The position numbers and the translations under genes are program-made. A DNA stretch of 64,000 nt from Petrosia ficiformis (lineage: Eukaryota; Porifera; Demospongiae; Haplosclerida; Petrosiidae), in the NCBI GenBank assembly GCA_947044365.1, contig OX345639.1:4010444-4074443 (forward strand). The letters run 5' to 3'. Positions 11,801 through 25,379 of the stretch are shown in pieces. How positions within the stretch are numbered: the first letter of the stretch is position 1; every line of letters starts with the position of its first letter. A model generated the notes under the pieces. It made no database searches and was not told the DNA's origin. It saw nothing but the letters and a program-made list of their open reading frames with translations.

Positions 11801-14280
11801 ACAGTAGAATCATCTGACTATATAGAATAATAAGTTAGTTATTATATACAGTAATAATACTGAACTAACCCCAGTTGCTAATGTACTTCCTTCATTATCA
11901 ACAGCTATAGTTGTAATGGCTTGAGTATGTGGTTTACAAACTTGAGTTATTGTAATTCTACCACTCGGAGTACCCCCTTTAACTAATTTACTGTCTTTGT
12001 CGATTTTGAGAACTCTAATTATAAATAATCGTATTATGTGTACATTCAATTACATATATAAATACCTTAGTACTCCATCGGAAAACCCAGTCAATAGCGT
12101 TTGAGCAATGGGGTCTATTGACAATGGAGCCCATATTAATGAAGATCCTCCTGAATTATATTTTATATGACAGGGTGTGTGTAATGATTCTAAATCATAT
12201 ACTCTGACACTACCTGCAATAATAATAATATTATGTATTGTGTATTACCATTATGTATGGCTGACCATCTTCAGCAATACTAGCAGCCATATTAGAATTC
12301 GGAGAACAACTGACACTTTTAACTTCACCTGAGTGATAACTGACTAGTTTCTCTGGAGCCTTTCGCTAAAAGAAATGATTAAATAAATAGAGTGATAGAT
12401 AAATAGATAGGTAAGCTCACTGTATGTGACACTACTATATCTAGTTTCCAAATAGCTCCTTTAGCATCCTGTCCATACCATATAGTAGGTGTTTCTGGAT
12501 CTGTTGAACGACTAAGTGACTTGATACTCACATCAGAACCAACCTAATGATATCATGTCATAAAGAGGTGCTACTAATTATAATTAACATACTTTAATTT
12601 CAGTAAGAGGCTCCATTTCAAATACTGCATTATCTTCAGTAATATCAGCATTATCTATTATCTCAAAATCCCATATCTAAAAATATAATAATAAAATTAA
12701 TATATTAATTAAAATAAAATAACTTACCCTCACAAACCCATCAACACCAGCTGATATCAGCTCTCCTTCATCTAAATACAAAGCATCTATTGCACCCTAT
12801 CAAATATAGTCTATTATTATAATTATATTTGTATTTGGAGAGCTTACATTGTGACAGAATTTTTTTCCTTTCTTGGCTAATTCAACTTTAATGAAACCTC
12901 CATCCCATAACAGCATGTTCCCCCATTCAGTACCAGATAATACTTTACCATCAGGTAACTCAACATATGCTAATGATATGATATATATATGTATATATAT
13001 ATATATATATATGGATGTATGTTTATGTGTGTGTCTACCTGCAATGTCAGAGAGCTCTGTTCTTCCAAACTTCCCCAGATAACCTTGGAGTTTAAGTCCA
13101 GTAAATGTGGTTGCCATTTTCCAAAATCTTATATGTCCTGTTCCAGAGGTTGTAAGATGGCCTGGTAGGTCAGGGGAGAAAGACACTCGATAAATCTCCT
13201 GGGAGAAAGCTTTGCTTCGAAGGACAACACTCTCCTTCTCCCAGTCCCAAACTGTCAACATGTAATCAGGAAACCCTCCAACACTAGCTAATAAGGTTCC
13301 TTCTTTAGGACTGAAATCCATATGTGAGTACTGCTGTTCTGTTCCTCCCTTTAATATACGATATAAATAAAGACTTGGATAGAAATATATGGCAATAACA
13401 GGATTATTTCCCTTTTCACCAACAGCAAAGTATCCATGACCAGGATGAACCTTTAGGTTAATAGGAATGTATAATTAGTATGTACCAGTTACAACAGATA
13501 GTACATAATGACAATACGATGATACAAACTAACAGTTATTGCTCCAACTCCTCCTCCTCCGAGAGTCCTCATGTATTTGTGTTCATTTGTATTGATATCT
13601 AATAGTACTATGATATTACCAGCAGCATACAGTAATGTGTTAGTATCTAGTGCTACAATATTACTTCTCTTCTGACATTCATAACCAAATGAATGTCTAA
13701 GGATGATGAGGTTAAAGCAATTAACACAGGCTGATAGATAGACAGATGGTCAATGAGATAAATACACAGATAGATAGAATTATTGTAGGTAAATAGATAG
13801 ATAGATATAATATGGAAGATACGTTAGCTGTAGTGTGTCTTGATGCATATTTGTAACTGTGGGTTTGGAATAGAGAGATTCATAATCATATTGAGCTGGT
13901 AAGGACAGTTCAACTGAAGTCTCTTCAGTAGGTTTTGAATCTTCTTCCTTCTCAGGACGCTCAACCTGTGTTGTAGGAACAGCTTCTTCTACAGTATTTT
14001 TCCTCTCATCCAGGTCTTCCTCTTTATTTGGGAGAGGTTCTTCTACTTCTAGACTCTTGGACTCTTTGTCAATATCCCCAGGTTGCTGTTGTTGGTGCTC
14101 AACACCAGTTGTAGGAGCAGCTTCTTGTGTTTCAACTGAAGTATCTTTGGGGCCTTCCACTTTCTTCTCGAAAACTTCTTCTTCTTTGGACTTATAGTCC
14201 TGTTCATCCAGTTGCTCTTTAGTAAGGTCATCCTTCTTCTCTTCCTCGTTTTCCTTCAAGAGTTCTCCTTTATCAGTCAT
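5859..14280 (-). CDS. CFAP44: Cilia- and flagella-associated protein 44 (WD40 plus coiled coil)
   Basis: CFAP44 is part of the axonemal tether complex that links the inner dynein arm I1/f motor domain to the doublet microtubule. The acidic, low-complexity N-terminus ([18 protein letters not shown]) is followed by WD40 repeats. The stretch [20 protein letters not shown] and [20 protein letters not shown] match the human protein almost residue for residue. An acidic stretch (near 11260) precedes the segment [17 protein letters not shown], then another WD block ([16 protein letters not shown]), and long coiled coils run to the stop at 5859. There are about thirty small exons. Two introns hold minisatellites. 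The open frame extends to a Met at 14328, but an X-box lies in that extension, so I chose 14280. It shares a promoter with BMS1. Confidence 0.93.
7165..7845. repeat. 27-base minisatellite in a CFAP44 intron
   Basis: Some 25 tandem units of the form ATGAATAGTGAATGTACATG plus TACATAT, with length variants. Each unit includes the self-complementary core TGTACATGTACA. It expands one intron to about 700 bases. Open frames on both strands across it are artefacts. Confidence 0.95.
9105..9420. repeat. 15-base minisatellite in a CFAP44 intron
   Basis: Tandem repeats of AGTATTGTATTGTTC and near variants (GTAGTATTGTATTGTTC, later ACTGCAGTATTGTATTATTC) occupy the intron between two coiled-coil exons. 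Confidence 0.95.
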
Positions 14281-14464
14281 TCTCTCTGCAAAAAAATGTT
14301 TATGTATCCTAGCAACAGTAGACCACACCTTTAAAAGGCGGAGACTAGAAACACACCCATTCGGTACCGGGTACGTACGTACGGGTACCGGGCCGCGTTG
14401 TGATTTTTATGGGCGTGGTCTCACCGGCCCTTTTCAGGTCCCACGTGGTACGTAAGCTGGAGAG
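14281..14464. promoter_or_regulatory. Bidirectional promoter CFAP44/BMS1
   Basis: There are 184 bases between the two start codons. The CFAP44 side has an RFX X-box, GTATCCTAGCAAC (14304-14316). The BMS1 side has a CACGTG E-box (14442-14447) and a GGGCGTGG GC/KLF-type box (14411-14418). Between them is a near-palindrome with GGTACC at both ends around GTACGTACGTAC (about 14361-14388). The spacer is clearly richer in GC than its surroundings. Confidence 0.65.
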
Positions 14465-17400
14465 ATGGAAGTGGAGGTAAAGCACAAGGAACATAGAAAA
14501 AGACAAGCAGGTCCAAAATCTGCTAAAAAGAAGCAGAAAAAGAAAGAAGGGAAAGATGAGGAACAAAAAAATCCAAAGGCTTTTACATATCACAGTGCTG
14601 TTAAAGCAGGCAAGTCAATTCGTCGAACTTTGGATTTGAAGGAGAAGAGACATCACATACCAGTAATGGACAGAACACCTCTAGAACCTCCACCTGTTCT
14701 AGTAGCTGTTGCGGGACCTCCTAAAGTTGGTAAATCTACTCTTATTGCTGGTCTAGTGAAACACTTCACACACCAGACACTCTCAGATGATAAATGTGGA
14801 CCAATCACTGTGGTGTCAGGTAATGTCAGAATTACATCATCATTACATAAACTGTATTTTCTTGTCTAATAGGGAAGAAACGTCGACTGACTTTCATTGA
14901 ATGCAATAATGATGTTAATTGCATGATTGATATTGCAAAAATAGCTGATTTGGTGAGTGTTAATCTTGTCTTATTGTGTCACCCTTTCATACTTGCCTTA
15001 TTAGGTATTGTTGTTAGTTGATGCTAGTTTTGGTTTTGAGATGGAAACATTTGAGTTCCTAAACATTCTTCAAGTCCATGGTTTTCCGAGGGTAATGGGA
15101 GTCCTTACTCATCTTGATATGATGAAAAATAACAAAAACATGAAAAAAACGAAAAAGAAATTGAAGCAGAGATTTTGGACAGAAATCTATCAAGTCAGAT
15201 AATATGATATTAATACATTGTATTTACTCTATTGTTTATAGGGTGCTAAGCTGTTCTATTTATCTACTATAAATCATGGCCAGTATTCAAAACATGAATT
15301 ACATAATCTTGGTCGATTTATTTCTGTAATGAAGTTCAGGCCTCTCGAATGGAGATCTGCACATCCTTATATACTAGCTGACAGGTGAGTGAGTTGCATC
15401 ATATACTAATATAGTGAGTGATATATACATCAATCATTAGAATGGAACATATAACTCCACCTGAAGATGTCCGACTGAATCCACATTGTGATAGAATCAT
15501 CTCCTTATATGGGTATATGCATGGTGTGGGTCTGAAGCCTAATTCCAAAGTTCACATTCCAGGTAATGTGATAAAGATCGGTATTTTGCATAAAAAACCT
15601 TTTTTGATGGATATTAGAATGAGCTACAATGTTCTTTAAACTTGATTAATTAGTAATATTAATTTTATCGTGTTCTGTAGGCTGTGGGGATTTTCCTATT
15701 AATGACCTTTCTGTTCTTCCTGATCCCTGCCCTCTGCCTGATAAGGAAAAGAAACGATCTTTATCACAGAGGGAGAGATTAATATATGCTCCTATGGCAG
15801 GCATTGGAGGCATAGTATATGATAAGGTTATTGAAATATTTGTCATGTGATAGTCACATGACAATTATGTTATACAGGATGCTGTTTATATTGAGCTTGG
15901 AGGTAGTCACTCAATGATGAATAAAACACAATCTAATGAATTTGTGGCTAATATGATGTCTTCTGAAACTACATTAGATGATCGAATGAAGTATTCAAAA
16001 TTGAGTTTAATAAGAGGAGCTGACCCTTTACCATGTGAATCAACCAGAAGAAAAGTTGTATTTTCATCATCAGAAAGAAATGATGATAATGGAAGTGATG
16101 GCGATGGAGAAGAAAGCAGTGAGTATGAAGAGGAGGAACAGAAGAAGAAGCTTGTTATAAAATCTGGCAGACATATTGATATCTCTGAAGAGGAAGAAGA
16201 AGATATGAAACTATTAGCAGGTACTCGTCAAAAAGCAAGAAAGACTAAAAAACAGGTACCTATATCCAGTGAGTGTGGTGATCCTGAAGATGCTGATGGT
16301 GAAAACAGTGATGAGAAGAGTGATATTGTGGGATTCTTTGATTTAGAAGCAGAGGAGGATAATGAGATGATATATGAAGATGAGGAGGATGAGATGAGTG
16401 ATAGTGAGAATGGTGAGGATAGTGAGTTAGTTATTACTGAAGCTAGAGATACATGTAGCTCAAGAAAAAGAGAAAGTGTTTCAGACTCTGATAATAGTGA
16501 AGATACTGATGGAGAGGAAACAGGAAGCGATGAGGAGGACATAGGAAGTGATGGGGAAAAAACAGGAAGTAATGAGGAGGAAATGGGAACTGATGGGGAC
16601 ATACTTCCTAGTCACTTACGCTGGAAATTGGATTTAGCCCACAAAGCAAACAGGACATTTAAACAGCGTTACTCCAGATCAACATCACTAAAGATGCTAG
16701 TATATGGAGACACGAAGAGAATGAAGAACGAAGAATCTAAAGAATATGTTGGTGGTTTGTTTCATGTGAGAGGATCAATTTCTACAGGGAATTATTATAA
16801 CCAGTTGGATACTTCATTGTGTACTAGAGATATTGAACGGGATTGGTGTGATGATAGTGTGATATGTGCTGTTAAGAGCCGATTTGTAACTGGTTCTTGG
16901 GGGGATGAAGATGCTAGTAGACTCTTAGAAGAAGATGAAGAGATGTATGGAGATTTTGAAGATTTTGAGACTGGAGAAATACACAAAGTAACTCAGGAAG
17001 AAGATGAACAAACAGAAGATATTAGAAAGAAGAAAAAGATAGAATTGAAGAAAGCTTTTAATAAAGAATATGATGATGAAAATGATGAGGTACATACATA
17101 CATACACACATATATACGTACATGTACATATTACATACATACATACATGTACATATTACAGACATACATACATGTACATATTACATACATACATACACAC
17201 ATACATACACACATACATACATAAATACATACATACATACATATATACATAAATACATACATAGAGTACATTTTATGATGAACTAAAGCAACAGTTATCT
17301 GAACAAGCTGAACTCAATAGAAAGGAATTTGAATCTCTTGATGATAATCAGAGACTTGCATATGAGGGAGCAAGATCTGGTACATATGTGAGACTTGAAT

Positions 17401-17922
17401 TGAAAGTGAGTTAGATAGCTTCTTTGCAGGGATATTTTTATAAATTATTATTTTTAGGGAATACCTTTTGAATTTCTTCGTTTCTTTGATCCTTCATATC
17501 CCATTATTGTTGGTGGATTATTATCAGGAGAAGATAAGTTAGGATATAATAAAGTTAGATTAAAACATCACAGGTGGCATAAAAGGATCTTGAAAAGTTT
17601 TGATCCACTGATAGTATCTGTTGGGTGGCGAAGGTTCCAAACGATAGTTGTCTATTCAACAGAAGATCATAATGGCAGACAAAGGATGATTAAATACACT
17701 CCTCAACATATGCACTGTACGGCTAGATACTATGGTGAGTGAAATATTACAATGAAGAGCTGTTCATTATCTTGTATATTACAGGTCCTGTTACACCTCC
17801 TAGTACAGGAATATTAGGTGTTCAATCAGTAAAAGAACTGGTGAGTCTATTAATGCTACAAGTTGTATTCACTAGTTAACCCTTGCCTGCATAGACAGAG
17901 GGGAGTGTTACTGTAATCATAG

Positions 17923-17961
<39 letters not shown>

Positions 17962-19550
17962 TTGGCAAAATTCCAGCGAACCTATGAAAATTAGCACTGA
18001 AAATAATACCAGTATACTTTAAATCATACAAGGATCAAAAGTAACAACAGGCTTTTGCTAAAACCTTTCTGTTTTTAAAGTTATGATAATTTTTGAAACT
18101 CACGGTTGCCATTTCACAACTTTCAGAAGACATCTGGTAGCAAAAGAGTTCACTGAAACACAGCTCATCTTGTTTGAAGCCTATCGCTGTCAAATCACAG
18201 CTTGAAATGAAGTACTATTGAAGTAGTGGCTGTTACAACTTTGAGCTGGCTTGAAGCTTTCTACTCAATTTAAACACTGCGCTTGTTATATATACTAATT
18301 ATGTACTCTTGGTAGGACTTGGAGTGTACGTTGTAATGCACACACATATAATATAATCTCAGTATACACGTGTAATAATTATTATTACGATCAAATGTTG
18401 TCTGCAGTTATTTTCTTGTCAGTGACTGAATCGTTTTTTTTCCCCAAATCACACTTGTGGAGAGGGTTCTGCACTGCAAGTACATTCATTGTGTGTGTGT
18501 GTATTATTCTCTCTAGAAGAGATGTATTAACTGTTTATTATTAGTCATTATCTCTGTTACAAAGTGATCATTGTAATAGTTATATTCACTGTTACTAGTT
18601 ACACAATCATTGTATACAATATTACTGTTCATTACCTCTACATACATATGTCTGTCAATCCAGTTCTCTATAGTTCTTAAAGATCTACATTTCATACAGT
18701 AATTATGTTACGAGTTATTAAAATATCTTTTCTTTAGTCTGATTTTCGTATTGCTGCTACTGGTGTTGTCATGGAGATGGAAAAATCAACAAATATTGTG
18801 AAAAAGCTCAAATTAATTGGAACACCTTATAAGATATTCAAGCACACTGCTTTTATACGTGGAATGTTCAGTACAACTCTCGAATGTGCAAAATTTGAGG
18901 GAGCTTTTATCCGTACTGTAAGTGGTATTCGAGGTCAGATTAAGAAAACCTTGAGTTCTCCTGAAGGCGCCTTTCGAGCCACGTTTGAAGACCGGATACT
19001 TGCTAGTGATATAGTATTTGTACCTACATGGTACCCTGTGGAGATACCAAGGTACTATAATCCAGTAGCGTCTCTTTTATATCATGACAAGTTGGAATGG
19101 GAAGGAATGCGAACTGTTGGACAACTCAGAAAGGATTTAGGTATGAAACCTCCCTTGAAGACTGACTCTCTCTACAAACCTGTGGAAAGACCTGTCAAGA
19201 AGTTTAATCCACTGAAAATACCACGAGCACTGGAGAAAGATCTTCCTTTTAAATCAAGACCTAAATATCTTGCTAAAAGGAAAAAGAAAGGTTTATTACA
19301 AAAACAAGCTGTTGTTTTGGAACCCCAAGAAAAGAAAGTCCGAAGCATGATGCAACAACTTCTAACCTTACATAAAGAGAAAGTCAGAAAACAGAAGATG
19401 AAACACCGTGTAGAGCAAAGCAAATACCAGGAGAGGAAGAGAAGAGAGGAAGACAAACAACAGCAACACACAAGATTATTACGAAAGCGATTTTATCAAG
19501 AGATGGGTGTGGCAGAGAAAAGGAAAGAGAAACGCATAAAAACTGAATAA
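14465..19550 (+). CDS. BMS1: Ribosome biogenesis GTPase BMS1
   Basis: BMS1 is a nucleolar GTPase of the U3 small-subunit processome, needed for 18S rRNA maturation with RCL1. The lysine-rich N-terminus [20 protein letters not shown] is typical. The P-loop is GPPKVGKST, followed by [38 protein letters not shown] and GVLTHLD. A long acidic, serine-rich middle exon (15914-17088) precedes the conserved C-terminal domain: [43 protein letters not shown]. The tail is basic (KEKRIKTE). Introns include 17089-17265 (CATA repeats) and a long one, 17841-18737. The stop is TAA at 19548. Confidence 0.97.
17089..17270. repeat. CATA/TACA tetranucleotide tract in a BMS1 intron
   Basis: ACATACATACATGTACATATT-like units and simple CATA repeats fill this short intron. 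Confidence 0.9.
17841..18737 (+). other. Long BMS1 intron with TGTC microsatellite
   Basis: This 897-base intron is far longer than its neighbours. It has (TCTG)n at 17926-17961 and otherwise sequence with no gene I can recognise. It may be an old mobile insertion. I found no clear terminal repeats. Confidence 0.6.
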
Positions 19551-19696
19551 AACTGGACCACTATTTTATGAAATGTAATGAAGTAAATATTACTATAGGT
19601 AAGAAATGTTTTAAACATTCTATCGATTATTATTATAACATTAAGTGAACATAGCATAGAATATATATAAAATGACTTTATTTATTAATAGTTATG

Positions 19697-20105
19697 TTAA
19701 TGATGTCTTCCTACTTTATGTTCATGACAACAATCATCATTATCTTCATCACCAGAGGTGTCCGATTCATCAAACTTGTGTGGTTTACTATATATACAAC
19801 AACCTATAGTGATAATAATCAACACAATAATCTATTATATTATATAATTGTGTTATAATTATTATAACACATACAATAATATAACTTTACATTTTGATTT
19901 CTTTTTCCCAAGAAGTTCATTATCAACAACTTCTTCCTTCCATTTCACTTTCTTATCAGTTTTGGGTTTGTGGAGATGAATAACTAGTCTATTCTATCAT
20001 AAATAGACTCATATTATCACATATAATTAATAATTGACTAACTTGTGTTGGTGCTTCTACAGTGGTAGTTTCAGTTGTACTATTTGAGGCAGTAGCCTCT
20101 GCCAT
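19697..20105 (-). CDS. PPP1R11: Protein phosphatase 1 inhibitor-3
   Basis: PPP1R11 is a heat-stable, disordered inhibitor of PP1 (vertebrate versions also act as an E3 ligase). Three exons: 20043-20105, 19891-19993 and 19697-19803, joined by gt/ag introns, giving about 90 residues. The N-terminus MAEATASNSTTETTTVEAP resembles the human MAEAGAGLSETVTETT. The PP1-binding stretch KKVKWKEEVVDNELLGKKKS follows the KVxW pattern. The cysteine cluster SKCCCIYSKP and the His/Cys motif DDCCHEHKVG match. The proline-rich human C-terminal tail is absent. It is head-to-head with HAUS4. Confidence 0.95.
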
Positions 20106-20178
20106 GACTTGACAAGTTATGTGAGGGTTAATTAATTAGCTAAAGGGGTGGAGTTTGTATAATTTCAAAAGTGGTTTG

Positions 20179-20332
20179 ATGGAATCCTTTGGAGGAGAGA
20201 ATAGACTATTAACTGTGTTGAAAGATCAGTTACTGACTGAAGATAGGATAACAAAATATACTGATAATAGACTGAGAGATGTAAGCATTACAATATTATA
20301 TAAGTATTATAAATCATAATGAAAGAAGCTAG

Positions 20333-20368
<36 letters not shown>

Positions 20369-21681
20369 CTTATATATAATATACAGTGTTTCCCCTAAAA
20401 TAAATATTAAGGATGGGGTAATGCATCAGTGGTACATGATGTTTGGTCAACAATGCTCAATCAGTGTTGTAAAACATCATAAACTTTAAAATTTAATGGT
20501 GGATGATCGAGTACCATGGTACTTGCAGCCTTTGGGGGAAACACACACACACACATATATATATATATATGATTATAATGCATAATTATCATTTATGTAT
20601 TTCTAGGTTATTTGTCGTTTACAACATGTTCGTTTAAGTTATTTGAAACAAAAAGCTCTTTTACAGCTGCTTCAAGATCTAAGTAAACAAAATAGTTTAT
20701 TACGACAGAGGCTGTCTCTTAGTGATGAATGTATACGTCACAAAGGTTTATTAGGATTAGAAGAAAGACATTTGAAAGCACAAAGATCATCAGAAAAGGA
20801 ATGGGCTGCTATGAAAAGGGAGTTATTAGAGGGAATTGGTAGACAAGCAAGTAAAGAGTGCGAAAAATCAATTCAATGGATACATAATAATAATAATGGT
20901 AATAATAATATTCATTCATCCATTATATCAATGTATTCAATCCTCATCATGATTTGATAGTGTCTAGAGGTATACGAGAGTCTCAGCTGACAAAGTTTCC
21001 TGATGTACTGCAAGAAAGAGTGTCAATGATGAAAATCAAAGAAGATGAAATGAGAAAGTTGAAAGAAGAACTTGTAAGACAAAGAGAAGAAAAACACAAA
21101 GCAAGATTACATAACTAATACTTGTATTAGTATTATCAGCTGTCTTCATATTTACAGTTAATTTGTGACAATTGTCAGGAACTTCTGCATATTCTCTCAG
21201 AACATCAATTAAAATACATTGCACAAGAGAGCCAAACAAAACTAAACTATCTGTCTACTAAAACGAAAGCCTTGGTCTTAAAATTAACGTAAGTACACGT
21301 GTCAGAGAAAACATCTCTTGTTCATTCGACTTGTTCCAATGTCATAACACATTATTAAATTTCAGAGTTATTAAACTACAGTTAATGGTTGTAACTTATA
21401 AACCAGATAAAAATGCTGCCCTCAAGGAAATTAGGCGAGTGTATTAATATGTGTATGCATATAATAATTTATTAATATTCCTATTTTATAGATCTCATTT
21501 GGATGCTTGTCATCAACAATTGGAATTGCAGTTGTTAGAAACAAAACGAACATTAGAACATTACAATACTTTGGGACCAGATTTTATATCATTAGCAAAA
21601 GATTATCATCATATCAAAGGAGAGATTGAGAATAAACAGTGGGCATTGCAAGAGCTAGGAAAAACAAACCAATATTTTTAA
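20179..21681 (+). CDS. HAUS4: Augmin complex subunit 4
   Basis: HAUS4 is part of the eight-subunit augmin complex that recruits gamma-tubulin for microtubule branching in the spindle. Start at 20179 (MESFGGENRLLTVLKDQLLT). Exon 1 ends 20280 and exon 2 starts near 20607. The protein is mostly coiled coil: LLQDLSKQNSLLRQRLSL, ELLHILSEHQLKYIAQES. The last exon ends HYNTLGPDFISLAKDYHHIK then IENKQWALQELGK, matching the human C-terminus (EEFDRLVKEYTVLK, ENKRWALQEF). The N-terminal part is shorter than in human. The stop at 21679-21681 lies 8 bases from the TRNT1 stop. Confidence 0.85.
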
Positions 21682-21689
21682 AATTCTGT

Positions 21690-23206
21690 TCATTTTTTAT
21701 ATAATCTCAAAGCCACTTCTAATAGTTCTTCTTTGCTCATAGAATAAAAACTCTCTTTCCATTTCTCCTTCGAAAGTTTAAGAATTTTACCCATATCAGG
21801 GCCTGCTTTAACACCAGCAATTTTCAAATCTTTACCAGTCAATGGTAGCTGAGGAACATTCCAATTTTTGATTTCATCTGCCTCATGGATCCTTCCACAA
21901 TATTTTAAAACCTCGGTGACATGTTCAATGAGACTTCCATCTACAAGGAGATCTTGAAAGTACTTCAATGGAGTACCTTTATAACATGTATCTCTGTATG
22001 TAGTAACAAACATTCCTAATAATCTTTCTGCATTGGATAACTTCCATTTTCGAGCAAGTTCTTCTGCTTCTTTTGTTGAATGAACCAGTGTAACTAGCAG
22101 ACAAACAGGTTCAAGAGAATATTGATTATACATTCTATTCCAGACTATAGAGAGTTCATGAAGATTGCCATCATCAGGAAGAGCTGTATAATAAGTATAT
22201 TAATACTAATACATATTATTAGTATACTTACATATATATTCAGCAACTCCTAACTCATACATTAGTTTAAACAGCTCTGGAGCATAGTTACCAATCAATA
22301 TTTTTTTTATTTCTGCCCAAATTCTTTCTACAGATATATCGGCAAGTCCTATTGCTGTCTCTCTTATATCTGCAAGTGTGTCTTCATCATGAGTATCTGG
22401 TGATTTTGATATTCGTCCAAAAAACCTGATAAATAGATAGATAGATATTAATAAATAGATGCAAATATAACTGTACCTGAAGTATCTCAGAATACGAAGA
22501 TAATCTTCTTTGATTCTTTTTTGCGCATTTCCAACAAATCTGATTTTCCTCTCAGCAAGATGATGCTGTCCATCATAGTAATCATGCAGTGTACCATCCA
22601 ATTCAAGACTCATAGCATTGATAGTGAGATCACGCCTCTCTGCATCCAAACGCCAATCCTGTGTGTACTCAACTACAGCATGTCTTCCATCAGTCAGTCT
22701 ATCAATACGTAATGTTGTTATCTCATAATCAATTCCATTCATATGTGCTGTAATAGTGCCATGTTGTAGTCCTGTTGGTATATGTCGTATACCCTCTCTC
22801 TCTAGCAGACGTAGTGTTTCATCTGGATTACATTCTGTTGCAAGATCAATATCTTTTGCATCTTGACCAAGTAATAGATCACGTACAACTCCACCCACAA
22901 GACGTAATGTGTATCCCTCTGAAGTGAATAGCTGATTTAATCGAAGGAGATCTATGACATGGAATTTATTCTTTTATTTTTATTGAAGTTGCACACACAC
23001 GGACATTCAACATAGTGGATTATGAGCTGTACACAATGACACATAAAACAAAACAGGATATACTGGTTAAGTACATGTAATAACTGACATGAAAATTATT
23101 GATGCAGCATAATTAGCCACGCCCACACAATTTAATTATATAACTTTGACTTACCTGCAGTCAACAGTCTTTTAAAAGCAGGTGTGTCTAGCTTCCCAGA
23201 CGCCAT
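21690..23206 (-). CDS. TRNT1: CCA-adding tRNA nucleotidyltransferase
   Basis: TRNT1 adds and repairs the 3' CCA end of tRNAs in cytosol and mitochondria. Exon 1 (start 23206, MASGKLDTPAFKRLLTA) is followed by LRLVGGVVRDLLLGQDAKD with the catalytic DID, then HGTITAHMNGIDYEITTLRI, AERRDLTINAM, and EDYLRILRYFRF across an intron. Further on are ERIWAEIKKILIGN and the C-terminal helical domain with LTGKDLKIAGVKAGPDMGK. The stop is at 21690-21692. From this start there is no obvious mitochondrial targeting sequence, so a second upstream start or transcript may exist. It shares a promoter with GOLGA2. Confidence 0.96.
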
Positions 23207-23354
23207 TGTAGGCAACCAATAGTGTCTATATAAATGATATTGTCTAGTTAAGAGTCTAGTAACTCTGAACATGTGGAGCTGAAGAGCTAGCCTATATATA
23301 TATATCTAATTATCAGAAACAAAAGGTAATATTGAAATCTATTGTTTGGTGGGA

Positions 23355-25347
23355 ATGGATAAAAATGAGAAATTAGCTCTTGCTAGGAAGAAAGTGAGTT
23401 GTATGTCCTTCATTATATAAACTAATAATGAATGAAGGGATTTCATTTTTTAATTACAGTTACGCAAGTTTCAAGCAAAGTCATCAACACCTAATAGTGT
23501 TCATACTTTCTCTACTGAGGTATATATATATATATATATATATATGTTATATATGTATGTATGTGTATGTATGCATGTATGTATATGTATATGTACACAC
23601 ACACGTGTATATGATATATGTACATAAGTCAATTCCTGTAGACCAATGGCTATTCCGGTCCTAATCCTAAATCAGTAAGATTTGATGATGAAGGAGGTAC
23701 TAATCATGTACAGGTAAATGAAGATATGATATATTATATTATTGATGAATGGATTATATAACAGGTACATTCTCAGAGTATTGATATTCTAGTAGCAGAA
23801 AAGACTTATCTTATTGATAAATTATCAACTACTGAGACTGAACTAAATATGAAAAAAAGTATGTTATAATTATTAGAGAGGAGTGTCCCCCTCAGTGATT
23901 AATACAATATAATTAATTATTAATAGAGGAGTGTTCCTCTCTTCAAGATGATCTTCGTATTTTGAGACAACAAGTTGATGAAACACAAAAAGAAAAGAAC
24001 AGATTAGTAACTGAAATTAACGAGAAGAATAAGGTTATTAATACAGCCCCTGTAATATTTGTTAAAATTAATTATAATTATAGTCGTTAACTCAGAACTC
24101 AACTACTGATCGAGAAATGAAGTCAAGTCTCCAAAGAACTCAAACTAGTTTGGAAGAACTACGTCAAGAAAATAGTGAATTGCTTAGTAGAGTGACTAGT
24201 CAGACAAAAGAACTGCATCAGTTAACACAATTAAAAGAAGAATTACAAAGTAAATTAGCTATGCAAGAGATACTCACTCAACAGCTACAATCATCATCAC
24301 AACCATCTACTCCTTTGGGAGGAGGTGGAGAGAAGATAGAGCAATTGGAAGAAAAGGTGACTAGATTATCAGCTAATCTCCAGTCACTCAAGAGAGAAAA
24401 AGATCAATCATTAAGTGACGTAACTGCCTTAAGAGAAGCACTGTTGAATACACAACAAGAGAATGCAAGAAAGGTATGTGTTGATATAGGAATAATTACA
24501 ATATATTCATTATATATAATAGGTAGGAGATTTACAAACTCAATTAAAACAATCTGCTATAGAAATGAGTTCATTGAAACAACAGTTAACAAAGACAATG
24601 AATACAGGTTAATGTATATACATGTATATATTATATATAAATTATAATAATGTAATTATATATTAGACAACAATGAAGAGAAATGTAGAATACTTCAACA
24701 GTCTCTTCAGCTAGTACAAAATGAAAAAGAAAGCCTTAAGACTCAATTAGAACATTTGGTCAGTACTCAGTAGTTATATACCTGGTACATGTACATATAT
24801 ATATGATATTTGTATTTCTAGACTGCTGATAATGGTCATCTTAGTCAGCTTCATGCAAATGCTGAGGATACTATTATTAGTCTTGAGGGAGAGGTGTCCA
24901 GGTTAAGAGGTGAAGTAGTAGATCAACAAAGCTTAATGACTACCATATCGCATGATAAAGAAACTATCAGTCGAACAGCTACACAAAATAAAGATTTAAA
25001 AGAGCAATTGAGTGAACTACAAGAAGCTTATGTTCAGAAAAGTAATCAGAACATGGACCTAGCAAGTTCCTTGGATTCTGAAAAACACAAGAATCACTGG
25101 ATGCAGCATAGACAAGGAGAGATGGAGATTGAGATAAGAGATTTGAAGACACAAGTTGAAGAGTTATTGAGAGAGTTGGAATCTAAAATGAAGAATGAAG
25201 AACAACTTGAGAAAAAAGAGCATTTGCAGACTTCAGAAAACATTTCTGAAGAGTCTCATACTCATGATGACGGGTCACAATCTCATACTTATGATGAGTC
25301 ACATTCCCATACTTATAATGATGAGTCGCATATTCAAGTAATCATAT

Positions 25348-25379
<32 letters not shown>

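Noticed and set aside
16228..16602. Serine-rich minus-strand frame of 124 codons
   Set aside because: Antisense shadow of the acidic BMS1 exon (GAT/GAG codons read as Ser/Leu).
23521..23664. 78-codon frame in the GOLGA2 region rich in Tyr, Ile and Val
   Set aside because: It spans a TA/GTAT intron between two GM130 exons.
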